Shown one piece after another: positions 8,060 to 16,080 of a stretch of DNA of 42,148 nucleotides. The number at the start of each line of letters is the position of its first letter. The stretch's first letter is position 1. This DNA is from DATAVB01 sp040414495 (GTDB lineage: Bacteria; Actinomycetota; Actinomycetes; Mycobacteriales; QHCD01): NCBI GenBank assembly GCA_040414495.1, contig JBEDUI010000195.1, positions 1 through 42,148 of the forward strand, read 5' to 3'. The notes beneath the pieces are model-generated. The model was not told the origin of the DNA. It did no database searches and saw only the letters and a list, made by a program, of their open reading frames with translations. A program made the position numbers and the translations under genes.

Positions 8060-9034
8060 TCACCGTGCCAGCACCTCACGGGCCAGGTTGCGGTATGCCT
8101 CGGCGCCGGCCGAACTCGGCGCCCAGCTGGTGATCGGTTCGCCGGCGACCGTGGTCTCCGGGAACCGTACGGTACGCGCGACCACGGTCGTATAAACCAG
8201 ATCGCCGAATGCCTCGACCACCCGGTTGAACACCTCGCGGCCGTGCACGGTGCGCGGGTCATACATAGTTGCCAGGATGCCGTCAACCGACAGCTCGGGG
8301 TTGAGCCGGTCCCGGACCTTCTCGATCGTGTCCATCAACAGCGCCACGCCCCGCAGCGAGAAGAACTCGCATTCCAACGGGATAATCACGCCGTCGGCGG
8401 CGGTGAGGGCGTTGACGGTGAGTAGACCGAGCGAAGGCTGGCAGTCGACCAGCACGTAGTCGTACTCATTGACCAGCGGTCGCAGCACCCGCGCCAGCGC
8501 CTGCTCGCGGGCGACCTCGCCGACCAGCTGCACCTCGGCCGCGGACAGGTCGATGTTGCTTGGCAGCAGGTCCATGCCCGGGACGTTGGTCTTCATCAAG
8601 GTGTCGTCCGCCGACGCGCCCCGCTCCATCAGCAGGTTGTAGATCGTCAGGTCGAGCTGGTGCGGCGACATCCCGAGCCCGACCGACAGCGCGCCCTGCG
8701 GGTCGAAGTCGACCAACAGCACCCGGCGGCCGTAGTCGGCCAGCGCGGCGCCCAGGTTGATCGTGGTCGTGGTCTTGCCGACGCCGCCCTTCTGATTGCA
8801 CAACGCGATGACGCGCGCCGGACCGTGTTCGTCGATCGCCTTCGGCTCGGGAATCCTGACGGCGCGCTCGCGGGCGGGGTCAGTCACCTTCCGCGCCGTG
8901 CGCTGGTTGTCGCCCTCCTCGGGCTCGCCCGAGCCAGCGGCGAGCGGCTCGTCGAGCATCAGGGCCGGTACGACCGGCGCACCACCAGACACGACTGCTT
9001 CCTGCCCGGCTGTGCCGGGCGTCGGAATCGTCAT
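8060..9034 (-). CDS. ParA-family chromosome-partitioning ATPase
   Basis: A P-loop ATPase of the ParA/Soj family (about 324 residues), forming ATP-dependent DNA-bound patterns for chromosome or cargo positioning. The deviant Walker A is CNQKGGVGKTTTTINLG, followed by LLVDFDPQGAL, the Walker B-like VLVDCQPSLGLLTVNAL, and ECEFFSLRGVALL. About 75 poorly conserved residues precede the ATPase domain. I chose the ATG at 9034 (MTIPTPGTAG), preceded by GAAAGG; an upstream in-frame extension to 9172 has no ribosome site. No ParB is adjacent, so this is the scpAB-linked orphan ParA (Rv1708-like), not the origin-proximal parAB. Confidence 0.9.
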   Translation of the reverse strand: MTIPTPGTAGQEAVVSGGAPVVPALMLDEPLAAGSGEPEEGDNQRTARKVTDPARERAVRIPEPKAIDEHGPARVIALCNQKGGVGKTTTTINLGAALADYGRRVLLVDFDPQGALSVGLGMSPHQLDLTIYNLLMERGASADDTLMKTNVPGMDLLPSNIDLSAAEVQLVGEVAREQALARVLRPLVNEYDYVLVDCQPSLGLLTVNALTAADGVIIPLECEFFSLRGVALLMDTIEKVRDRLNPELSVDGILATMYDPRTVHGREVFNRVVEAFGDLVYTTVVARTVRFPETTVAGEPITSWAPSSAGAEAYRNLAREVLAR

Positions 9035-9276
9035 ACAGCCCGGACCTTTCAATGCTCGTAGCGGTCTGCACGGGAAACAATCTGGCGACGGTCCGGCCGA
9101 CTCTATGGCTCCTGTAACGAGCCGTGCAAGCAGACCGATCCTTGTTCCAGTATCACTCACACGGGCGCGCATCCCGGCTTTGGCTCGCGGCCGGCGTGCC
9201 CGTGTCGGCCAATTGTCAAGACCCGAGTGCAGTTTTCGACCTCAGCATGCCAGACAGATCAGGCGCAATGGGTTCT

Positions 9277-9999
9277 TCACCGTAATTGATGCAGCAATGC
9301 GTCGATTCCGTCCAGTATTCGCTCCAGCCCGAATTCCAGATCCGCGTCCGCGATGTCGTCCGAATAGCCGCCGCTGCTCAGCAATGTCGCCACGAGCGGA
9401 TACCCCGCTTCGCGCAGGCGCGGCAGTAAAAATGCCTGTACCGCAGCCGATTGAACGTCGTGGGCAGTGCCTTCGCGTAAGTCGCGGCGCGTGGCTGCCA
9501 TACGACGGGCGTACGTATCCAGCAGCAACGCGCACTGGATCGCCTGCTTGGGCTCCAGTCCAGCGCCGGTGAAGCATTCCAGGATCGATTCGGTCCAGCG
9601 CAGCAGGTTCGGGGTCATGGGCGCACCGCGGACCGGCAGGTCGACTAGCCACGGGTGCTCCTGGCAACGGTCGATCATCGCCTGGGTCCAGGTCGCCGCC
9701 GCGCCGCGCCACGGCCCGGCGAGCTCGGGCGCGGGCCCCCATCCGGCCTCGGCGACAAGCACGAGCAGTTCGTCCTTGGACCGCACGTACCGATAGACCG
9801 CGTTGGCGGTCAGGCCGAGTTTGCTGGCGATCCTGGGCATCGAGACGGCGGCATAGCCGTCGGCGTCGGCCAGTTCGATCGCCGCCCGCACGACCCGCTC
9901 GACGCTTTGCGACGGCGTACGCCCGAGCTTGCTCGCCCGGGCCGGCGGACCCCAGGCCAGCTCGAGTCCGGGCGGCAGTGGTTGATCCTCGTCGCTCAT
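9277..9999 (-). CDS. TetR/AcrR-family transcriptional regulator
   Basis: A 240-residue one-component repressor. The N-terminal HTH (about residues 30-80) reads ERVVRAAIELADADG, then MPRIASKLGLTANAVYRYV with the recognition helix, as in TetR proteins. The rest is an all-helical ligand and dimer domain resembling TetR_C. It is divergent from the carboxylesterase gene, and the shared spacer contains two GT-rich palindromes that overlap the esterase promoter, so autoregulation and repression of the esterase are the natural guess. The ATG at 9999 has AGG ten bases upstream. Confidence 0.9.
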   Translation of the reverse strand: MSDEDQPLPPGLELAWGPPARASKLGRTPSQSVERVVRAAIELADADGYAAVSMPRIASKLGLTANAVYRYVRSKDELLVLVAEAGWGPAPELAGPWRGAAATWTQAMIDRCQEHPWLVDLPVRGAPMTPNLLRWTESILECFTGAGLEPKQAIQCALLLDTYARRMAATRRDLREGTAHDVQSAAVQAFLLPRLREAGYPLVATLLSSGGYSDDIADADLEFGLERILDGIDALLHQLR

Positions 10000-10028
10000 C
10001 AGTGATCAGCCTCGCACGGGTTGGGTGC

Positions 10029-10057
10029 TTGACATTGTGTGGCCCCCACACTTTTAT
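10029..10057 (+). promoter_or_regulatory. Sigma70-type promoter of the carboxylesterase gene
   Basis: TTGACA (10029-10034) is followed after exactly 17 bases by TTTTAT (10052-10057). The predicted transcript start, seven bases after the -10 box, falls on the GTG at 10064, suggesting a leaderless mRNA. Confidence 0.65.
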
Positions 10058-10079
10058 TTGTGTGTGGCTTACACAAATA
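10037..10079. promoter_or_regulatory. Two palindromic operator candidates
   Basis: GTGTGG-CCC-CCACAC (10037-10051) sits between the -35 and -10 boxes. A longer palindrome with 9-bp perfect arms TATTTGTGT / ACACAAATA and a 7-base centre (10055-10079) covers the end of the -10 box and the transcription start. Both contain TGTGTGGC, in the same orientation, 25 bases apart. Their position is that expected for repressor sites of the divergent TetR protein. Confidence 0.6.
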
Positions 10080-11674
10080 TATTTTTCAAGCGCTGGCTCT
10101 GGATTCCGGTGGTCGCGGCGGTGGTGTGCGCTCTGGTGTCGAACGCCAGGGTGGCCGCCTCGGTACGGCCGCACGATGGCACCGTGGTCAGCACCGATGC
10201 CGGCCGGGTACGCGGGACCCTCACCGCGAGTGCCCGACTGTTCGAAGGAATCCCGTACGCGGCCCCGCCGGTCGGTCCGCTGCGCTGGGCCTCGCCCCGG
10301 CCGCCGGCGTCCTGGTCCGGAATTCGGGACGCCACCAGCCCTGGTCATCGATGCGCGCAGGCGACCGGTCTGATCGACCAGGCCAGCGGCAGCGAGGACT
10401 GTCTGTACCTCAACGTGACGACGCCCCGGCATGGCGCGGGCAATCTGCCGGTGATGGTGTGGATCCACGGCAACGGCTTCATCAACGGCGCCGGCAGTTT
10501 GTACGACGCGCAGCGCCTGGCCGACTCGGGCAACGTGATCGTCGTGTCGCCCAACTACCGGCTGGGGATATTCGGATTCCTCGCGCATCCGGCGCTCGAT
10601 CACGACCGGACTCTGTCAGGCAACTTCGGGCTGGAGGACCAGCAGGCGGCGCTGCGGTGGGTGCAGCGCAATGCCGCCGCGTTCGGTGGTAATCCGCGGA
10701 ACGTGACGATATTCGGCGAATCGGCCGGTGGCACGAGTGTGTGCGCTCACCTGGTTGCTCCCGGTTCAGCGGGGCTTTTCCAGAAAGCGATCCTGCAAAG
10801 CGCCGAGTGCACCGGGCAGAAATGGTCACCCGGGCCGCCGACCTGGTTTCCGCTGCCCCGGGCCGAGCGCGAACGGCACGGGCTGGCTGTCGCGGCCGAA
10901 CTCGGCTGCTCGGACGTAACTGCGGCAGCGGCGTGCCTACGGGCCAAGCCGGTGGCGGACCTCGCGCCGCTCTCGGACACGGATACCGGTTCGGGGCCGA
11001 CCGTGGGTGGTGGCGTGCTTCCGCTCGACCCGCAACGCGCATTCGCGACCGGTCACTTCAATCACGTGCCGGTCATCATGGGAACGACACGCGATGAGCA
11101 TCGCCTCTTCACCGCCGCCATCGAAACCGCGACCGGTGAGCCGACGACCGAGGCCAGCTACCAGGAACAAATCCGTACGCTATTCGACCCGGCTGATGCG
11201 GATCGGATTCTGGCCCGCTATCCGACCAGCCATTTCCACTCCGCCGGCGAAGCATTGTCCACTGTGGTCACGGATTGGGCCTGGTCCTGCCCGACCCTGG
11301 ATCGTGACCGAACGCTGGCTGAGCACGTACCGGTTTATGCGTACGAATTCAGCGACGAAAACGCGCCCTGGTTCACCGATTTGCCGAAACCGAATTACCC
11401 GACGGGCGCCTTTCACGGGAGCGAGCTGCAATATCTCTTCAACGATCCGCAGCTGCCCGGGCCTCAGACGCCGGCACAATCGCAACTCGCGGATCGGATG
11501 ATCCGCTACTGGACCCAATTCGCCCGGACCGGAAGTCCAAACGAGCCGGGCGATCCGGTCTGGCTTCCGTTTCAGGCGGACGAATCCATTCAGTCGCTCG
11601 CACCGAGCGAGGTAGGATCAGCTGACCTGGCCGCGGAGCACCAGTGCGCATTCTGGGCGTCAATCGGCTCTTAG
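10064..11674 (+). CDS. Secreted type-B carboxylesterase
   Basis: An alpha/beta-hydrolase of the carboxylesterase/cholinesterase family, about 536 residues, exported. A signal peptide is clear: basic FFKRW, hydrophobic core WIPVVAAVVCALVS, and a cleavable NARVAAS region. Family landmarks are EDCLYLNV, the oxyanion-hole strand VWIHGNGF (usually HGGGF), the nucleophile elbow GESAGGTS, the acidic member in TTRDEHRLF and the His in GAFHGSELQYLF. It hydrolyses carboxylic esters; the natural substrate is unknown. I place the start at GTG 10064 because it coincides with the predicted transcript start and no ribosome site is visible for any start; upstream GTG 10025 lies inside the promoter. Confidence 0.85.
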   Translation: MAYTNIFFKRWLWIPVVAAVVCALVSNARVAASVRPHDGTVVSTDAGRVRGTLTASARLFEGIPYAAPPVGPLRWASPRPPASWSGIRDATSPGHRCAQATGLIDQASGSEDCLYLNVTTPRHGAGNLPVMVWIHGNGFINGAGSLYDAQRLADSGNVIVVSPNYRLGIFGFLAHPALDHDRTLSGNFGLEDQQAALRWVQRNAAAFGGNPRNVTIFGESAGGTSVCAHLVAPGSAGLFQKAILQSAECTGQKWSPGPPTWFPLPRAERERHGLAVAAELGCSDVTAAAACLRAKPVADLAPLSDTDTGSGPTVGGGVLPLDPQRAFATGHFNHVPVIMGTTRDEHRLFTAAIETATGEPTTEASYQEQIRTLFDPADADRILARYPTSHFHSAGEALSTVVTDWAWSCPTLDRDRTLAEHVPVYAYEFSDENAPWFTDLPKPNYPTGAFHGSELQYLFNDPQLPGPQTPAQSQLADRMIRYWTQFARTGSPNEPGDPVWLPFQADESIQSLAPSEVGSADLAAEHQCAFWASIGS

Positions 11675-11682
11675 CCTCAAGA

Positions 11683-11717
11683 TTTCGTGCTTTAGCCGTT
11701 GGGGATCGCGCACGAAA
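11683..11717 (+). terminator. Hairpin after the carboxylesterase gene
   Basis: Perfect 8-bp arms TTTCGTGC / GCACGAAA with a 19-base loop begin nine bases after the esterase stop. The long loop and lack of a T-run make this a moderate candidate. Confidence 0.4.
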
Positions 11718-12176
11718 GTGCCTGTCCTGATGGGGGAACTTGGGCTTGCTGTCGTCTCAAGTGGTCCGAGCGGGAAGGCATTCCGTCGGTGAGTGACGAC
11801 GTCTCGTCCGACGCCGCCGAGCCAGTAGCCGCTGCGCTGGGCCAGATCCGTACGCACCGATTGCCGCGAGCGTGACGTGAGGGTGGTTTTTGGGCGTTGA
11901 AATTGCTCTGGTGTCACGTTCGCTGCAAATAGGTTGCGCGGGCGCGGGTTCGCTGCAGCGCTGGTGTTGGTCTGGGTTTTGTGGCTTGCTTGCCGATGTC
12001 GTCCAAGCGCCGCTTGCGGGTGGGTCTCCACCACGAAGGCCGTCATGGCGCCTATTCCGGTCCATCGGTTGGTCGTGTCCTCTGCGGTCGGCCTGCGCAG
12101 TGCCGAATTCGGCCTGCCCGCCGACGATCTCGTTCCGGCGGTAGGCGCCTTGACCGGGCTGGATCTGGGCCGGGCC
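11718..12176. other. Spacer with no recognised gene
   Basis: About 460 bases between the esterase terminator and the xerD stop. Reading frames on both strands are open in places, including one of 128 codons on the minus strand over 11660-12046. None gives a family signature or a ribosome site, and that minus-strand frame also covers the end of the esterase. The stretch is less GC-biased than the flanks. It may contain remnants of a lost gene or element; I cannot identify it. Confidence 0.4.
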
Positions 12177-13133
12177 TCAGCGGGCCCGCGGATGCGCGGT
12201 CGCGTACACCTCGCGCATTCGGTCGACCGTCACCAACGTGTAGACCTGCGTCGTGGTGACCGAGGCGTGCCCGAGCAATTCCTGTACGACCCGGACATCG
12301 GCGCCACCGTCAAGCAGATGGGTGGCGTACGAATGCCGCAGCGTATGCGGCGAAACGGCAACGGTCAGGCCCGCCCGCTCGGCCGCGGACTGCAGAATGC
12401 TCCAGGCGCTCTGCCGGGACAGCGGCCCACCGCGGGCGTTCAAAAACAACGCCGGCGTGCCCTTACCGCGGACCGCAAGCGCCGGCCGGCCGCGTACCAG
12501 ATAATCCTCGATCGCCCGCAGCGCGTACGAACCGACCGGCACCACCCGCTGCTTGCCGCCCTTGCCGTGCAATACGACCGCCTGCGCTTCGGCGTCGATG
12601 TCGTCGACCGCCAACCCGACCGCCTCGGAAATCCGGGCTCCGGTGCCGTACAGCATTTCCAGCAACGCCGCGTCCCGCAACGGCAGCGGACCCTCGCCGG
12701 AGCCGGCCGCCCGTAGCAGCCGTTCCACCTCGTCGACCGCGATCGCCTTGGGCAGGCGGCGGGGCGGGACCGGCGGGCGGACCCGGCGGGTGACGTCACC
12801 GGGGACGATCCCCTCCCGGGCGGCGAACCGGTGCAGGCCGCGTACCGCGACCACGGTCCGGGCGGCCGAACTGGCCGAGAGCGCCGGGTGCGCCTCGTCG
12901 CCTTCACGCAGCGTGGCCAGGAATTCGGCCACCGCGGCGGCGTCGACCGCACCCAGGTCCTGCAGGTCGCCCAGGTAGTCCAGATACCGGCGCAGATCGC
13001 GGCGGTACGACAGCAATGTGTTGGTGGCCAGACCGCGTTCGACGGCCAGATGGTCCAGGTAGGCATCGACGACGCGGCCGGCGGCCCGGCGATCAGGCCG
13101 GGCCGCTGACGGTGCGGCGTCGATGCCGGTCAG
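12177..13133 (-). CDS. xerD: Tyrosine recombinase XerD, probable CTG start
   Basis: A 318-residue XerC/D-type recombinase that resolves chromosome dimers at dif. The N-terminal SAM-like domain (VVDAYLDHLAVERGLATNTL, start VVDAYLDHL) is followed by the catalytic domain: Arg in YGTGARISEAVGL, Lys in HGKGGKQRVVPV, HTLRHSYATHLL for His-x-x-Arg, GHASVTTTQ, and nucleophile Tyr in VYTLV. No ATG, GTG or TTG occurs in this frame between the ald stop and the start of the conserved domain, nor for over 100 bases upstream inside ald. CTG at 13133, preceded by GAGG and overlapping the ald stop as CTGA, is the best start. The next TTG (13016) would cut into the DNA-binding domain. Confidence 0.93.
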   Translation of the reverse strand: MTGIDAAPSAARPDRRAAGRVVDAYLDHLAVERGLATNTLLSYRRDLRRYLDYLGDLQDLGAVDAAAVAEFLATLREGDEAHPALSASSAARTVVAVRGLHRFAAREGIVPGDVTRRVRPPVPPRRLPKAIAVDEVERLLRAAGSGEGPLPLRDAALLEMLYGTGARISEAVGLAVDDIDAEAQAVVLHGKGGKQRVVPVGSYALRAIEDYLVRGRPALAVRGKGTPALFLNARGGPLSRQSAWSILQSAAERAGLTVAVSPHTLRHSYATHLLDGGADVRVVQELLGHASVTTTQVYTLVTVDRMREVYATAHPRAR

Positions 13134-14245
13134 GACAGCGCCTCGGCCAACGAGATGGCGCTCAGCTGGTGCGCTTCGGCGACCGGCTCGTACGTCAGGC
13201 GGCCACCGACCGCGTTGACCCCGCGCCCGAGCGCCGGATCGCGCACCACAGCATCGCGCAAACCGCGATTGGCCAGCTCCATCACGTACGGCAGGGTGAC
13301 ATTCGTGAGCGCGTGGGTCGAGGTGTTCGGCACCGCGCCGGGCATATTGGCCACGCAGTAAAACACCGAACCGGCCACCCGGTACGTCGGATCCGAATGC
13401 GTGGTCGGCCGGGTCGATTCGAAACACCCACCCTGATCGACCGCGATATCGACCAACACCGAACCCGGTTTCATCCGCGACACCAATTCATCCGACACCA
13501 ATACCGGCGCTTTCGCCCCGGGCACCAGCACCGCGCCGATCACCAGATCCGCGTCCACACAAGCCTGTTCGACCTCGAAGCTGTTCGATGCGACGGTCTG
13601 CAAATGCCCCTGATAAATACGGTCTGCCGCGCGCAGCTTATCGATATTCCGGTCCAGCAGAAGTACCTCGGCCTGCATGCCGAGCGCGATCGCCGCGGCG
13701 TTCATCCCGGAGACCCCTGCGCCGAGCACAACAACCTTGGCGGCGTACACACCGGACACCCCGCCCATCAGGACGCCGCGGCCACCGGCGGCCCGTTCCA
13801 AGCAGTGCGCCCCGACCTGCGGCGCCATCCGCCCGGCCACCTCGCTCATCGGGGCCAACAGCGGCAACGCACCGTCGGCGGTCTGCACGGTTTCGTACGC
13901 CACCGCGTCCACACCGGAATCCAGGATCGCCCGCGTACAGTCCAGCGACGCGGCCAGATGCAGGTACGTGAACAACGTCAGCCCGCGCCGCAGCCGGTGA
14001 TACTCCGAGGCGATCGGCTCCTTGACCTTCAACACCAGGTCCGCCTCGGCCCACACGTCGTCGGCCGCACCGAGAATCTGCGCCCCGGCCGCCGCGTAGT
14101 CCTCATCCGGGATCGACGAGCCGACGCCCGCCTCCTTCTCCACCATGACCTGATGACCGGCGCCGGTCAGTTCGTGCACGCCGGCCGGAGTGATCGCCAC
14201 CCGATACTCGTGGTCCTTCACCTCACGAGGGATACCGACCTTCAC
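13130..14245 (-). CDS. ald: Alanine dehydrogenase
   Basis: A 371-residue NAD-dependent L-alanine dehydrogenase interconverting alanine and pyruvate plus ammonia. The N-terminal VGIPREVKDHEYRVAITPAG, the catalytic Lys in LVLKVKEP, His in YLHLAAS, the Rossmann VVVLGAGVSGMNAA and the Asp of the NAD site in LLLDRN are all present, as is MPGAVPNTSTHALTN. GTG at 14245 is chosen because AAAGGA lies just upstream; an in-frame ATG at 14284 lacks this. The stop overlaps the xerD start, so ald and xerD are probably one transcript. A 198-bp inverted-repeat element lies 120 bases upstream of the start and may influence its promoter. Confidence 0.95.
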   Translation of the reverse strand: MKVGIPREVKDHEYRVAITPAGVHELTGAGHQVMVEKEAGVGSSIPDEDYAAAGAQILGAADDVWAEADLVLKVKEPIASEYHRLRRGLTLFTYLHLAASLDCTRAILDSGVDAVAYETVQTADGALPLLAPMSEVAGRMAPQVGAHCLERAAGGRGVLMGGVSGVYAAKVVVLGAGVSGMNAAAIALGMQAEVLLLDRNIDKLRAADRIYQGHLQTVASNSFEVEQACVDADLVIGAVLVPGAKAPVLVSDELVSRMKPGSVLVDIAVDQGGCFESTRPTTHSDPTYRVAGSVFYCVANMPGAVPNTSTHALTNVTLPYVMELANRGLRDAVVRDPALGRGVNAVGGRLTYEPVAEAHQLSAISLAEALS

Positions 14246-14364
14246 GATGGTTCCTTTCTGGGCGGGCGAACCCACCTCAGGCATGGCGGTCCCACCGGCG
14301 CCGTTGCCGGAGCGATGCCGCCGCGGCCCGCAACCCGCTGGGCGGGGCCGACGCCGCCGAGTCT

Positions 14365-14562
14365 AGGGGGTGTTGCTTAGGTCGTGGCCGTCGCGAGCGG
14401 TGATTCAGGCGGCGGTCCGGCAAGGCAGCCCGGGTGCGGGCGTCCCGCAGGTGCAATCGGGGGACGGTAGCGGAGCTACCGACTATTCGTACAGTGACGA
14501 CAACGCCGCCGGTCGTCGTCTGGGCGCCGCGCAGCAGGCCGACGACCTAAGCAACACCCCCT
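14365..14562. mobile_element. MITE-like element with 21-bp terminal inverted repeats
   Basis: A 198-bp segment is bounded by perfect 21-bp inverted repeats reading AGGGGGTGTTGCTTAGGTCGT at 14365-14385 and its complement at 14542-14562. It has no open frame of its own with any recognised product. Inside is a tight hairpin CGGTAGC-GGA-GCTACCG (14465-14481). These are the features of a small non-autonomous transposable element mobilised by a transposase elsewhere. I could not see a clean target duplication. It occupies most of the spacer between the racemase stop and ald. Confidence 0.7.
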
Positions 14563-14573
14563 GGGACAGCGCT

Positions 14574-15293
14574 TCAGCCCGACCCGGTGTCCACAGCGGA
14601 ATGATCGGCCAGTGCCCGATCGATCGCCGCCGCCACGTGCAGCCGCGTTGTCGGAAAGACCGGGATGTCGACGTCACCGGCCCCGATCAACAGCTCAATC
14701 TCCGTACAGCCCAGCACGATCCCCTGCGCGCCCGCGGCGACCAACCGGTCGATCACGGCCCGGTACGCGGCGCGGGATTCGTCCCGGACCACGCCTACAC
14801 ACAGCTCGTCATAGATGACCCGGTGTACCAAATCCTGGTCATTCGGGCCTGGTACGAGCAGTTCCAGGCCGTACGAACGCATCCGGTCGGCATAGAACGG
14901 CTGCTGGGCGGTGAACGTGGTCGCCAGTAGGCCCACTCGGTCCAGCCCGGCTTGAGCGATCGCGTCGGCGGTGACGTCGACGATGTGCAGCAACGGGATG
15001 TCGACCGCGGCCTGGATCTGCTCGGCCACGATGTGCATGGTGTTCGTGCACAACACCAGCAGGTCCGCGCCGCCGGCCTGCAACGCCCGGGCCGCGCCGG
15101 CCAGGATCTCGCCCGCCTCGGCCCACCGGCCGGCGGTCTGCAGTGCCTCGATCGGCGCGAAGTCGACCGAGTACAGCAGGCACTGGGCCGAGTGCAGCCC
15201 GCCGAGCCGTTCGCGTACCAGCTCGTTGGCCAGGCGGTAGTACTCCGCACTGCTTTCGGCGCTCATCCCGCCGATCAGACCTACGGTCAGCAT
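14574..15293 (-). CDS. Aspartate/glutamate racemase family protein
   Basis: A 239-residue cofactor-independent racemase. The start reads VGLIGGMSAESSAEYYRLAN, as in aspartate racemases, and both catalytic cysteines are present in VLCTNTMH and VLGCTEIE. The likely reaction is L-/D-aspartate interconversion, though related proteins act on other amino acids and hydantoins. It begins four bases after the MOSC gene ends, so the two are cotranscribed. Its stop lies 11 bases from the right end of the inverted-repeat element. Confidence 0.88.
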   Translation of the reverse strand: MLTVGLIGGMSAESSAEYYRLANELVRERLGGLHSAQCLLYSVDFAPIEALQTAGRWAEAGEILAGAARALQAGGADLLVLCTNTMHIVAEQIQAAVDIPLLHIVDVTADAIAQAGLDRVGLLATTFTAQQPFYADRMRSYGLELLVPGPNDQDLVHRVIYDELCVGVVRDESRAAYRAVIDRLVAAGAQGIVLGCTEIELLIGAGDVDIPVFPTTRLHVAAAIDRALADHSAVDTGSG

Positions 15294-15297
15294 GGGC

Positions 15298-15981
15298 TCA
15301 GTCTGGCTCGTTGAGCAGGTCGAACGTCAGCCGGCGGCGGGCCCGGTCCTTGGTCTCCTCCGGCAATTCGTCGGCCTGCAGTAGTTGTGGCAGCAGGTCG
15401 GGTTCGGTCGTGATGGCGCGAAAGACGGTGCCGATGGTGACCGGGTGCGCCGGCCGGTGTTCGACCACGATCGGGTCGCTGTGGCGTACCTCGCCCGGGT
15501 TCAGCACCCGCAGGTACGCCCCGGGAATGGCGCGCAGCGTGAACGTCTTGATCCACCCCTGCTCGCCCAGCCAGACGGCGAAGGTCCGGCACGGGATACG
15601 CGGCACCGTCACCTGCAGCACCAGGTCGGCCCCGACCCGCCACCGTTCCCCGATCACCGCGCCGGTGACGTCGAGGCCGCTGGTGGTGAGGTTCTCGCCG
15701 AACGAGCCCGAGGACAGTGGCCGGCCCAGATCGGCCTGCCAGCGGTCCAGATCCTCGCGGGCGTAGGCGTACACGGCCTGGTCGTCGCCGCCGTGGTTGG
15801 GGGTATCGCAGATCGTGTCGCCGACCAAGCCGCTGCCGCCGATACCCTTTGGCCCGGGCGCGCGCACCAGCACCGGCCCGGCGACCGGGCGCTTGTCGAT
15901 TCCGCTCGACCCGGACTTGGCCGCGATCGGACGCGCGACCCCGATATTCAACGATTCGACGTACGACCCTGAAATTGGCAC
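15298..15981 (-). CDS. MOSC domain protein (YiiM type)
   Basis: A 227-residue protein with a MOSC domain, the fold shared with the sulfur-carrying end of molybdenum cofactor sulfurase. Diagnostic blocks are GDTICDTPNHGGDDQAVYAY, seen as DTPNHGGDDQAVYAYARED, then FGENLTTSGLDV, and VTVPRIPCRTFAVWLG with the invariant Cys. The length and the C-terminal helical part fit the YiiM subgroup, some of which reduce N-hydroxylated substrates with molybdenum cofactor. The substrate here is unknown. It is the first gene of a two-gene unit with the racemase. Confidence 0.88.
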   Translation of the reverse strand: MPISGSYVESLNIGVARPIAAKSGSSGIDKRPVAGPVLVRAPGPKGIGGSGLVGDTICDTPNHGGDDQAVYAYAREDLDRWQADLGRPLSSGSFGENLTTSGLDVTGAVIGERWRVGADLVLQVTVPRIPCRTFAVWLGEQGWIKTFTLRAIPGAYLRVLNPGEVRHSDPIVVEHRPAHPVTIGTVFRAITTEPDLLPQLLQADELPEETKDRARRRLTFDLLNEPD

Positions 15982-16080
15982 CAGGGCAGGCTACGACAGC
16001 GCCGCAGCGACCCCTACCCGATTAATACGTCAGGATGCTCACATGGGCGAACTGTTCCGGGAGGCGGCACGCGTCTCGGG

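Noticed and set aside
9035..9172. N-terminal extension of ParA by 46 residues
   Set aside because: No ribosome site precedes it and the residues are unlike the family; ATG 9034 has one.
11660..12046. 128-codon minus-strand frame after the esterase
   Set aside because: It overlaps the esterase end, has no ribosome site or recognised domain, and is Arg/Thr-rich.
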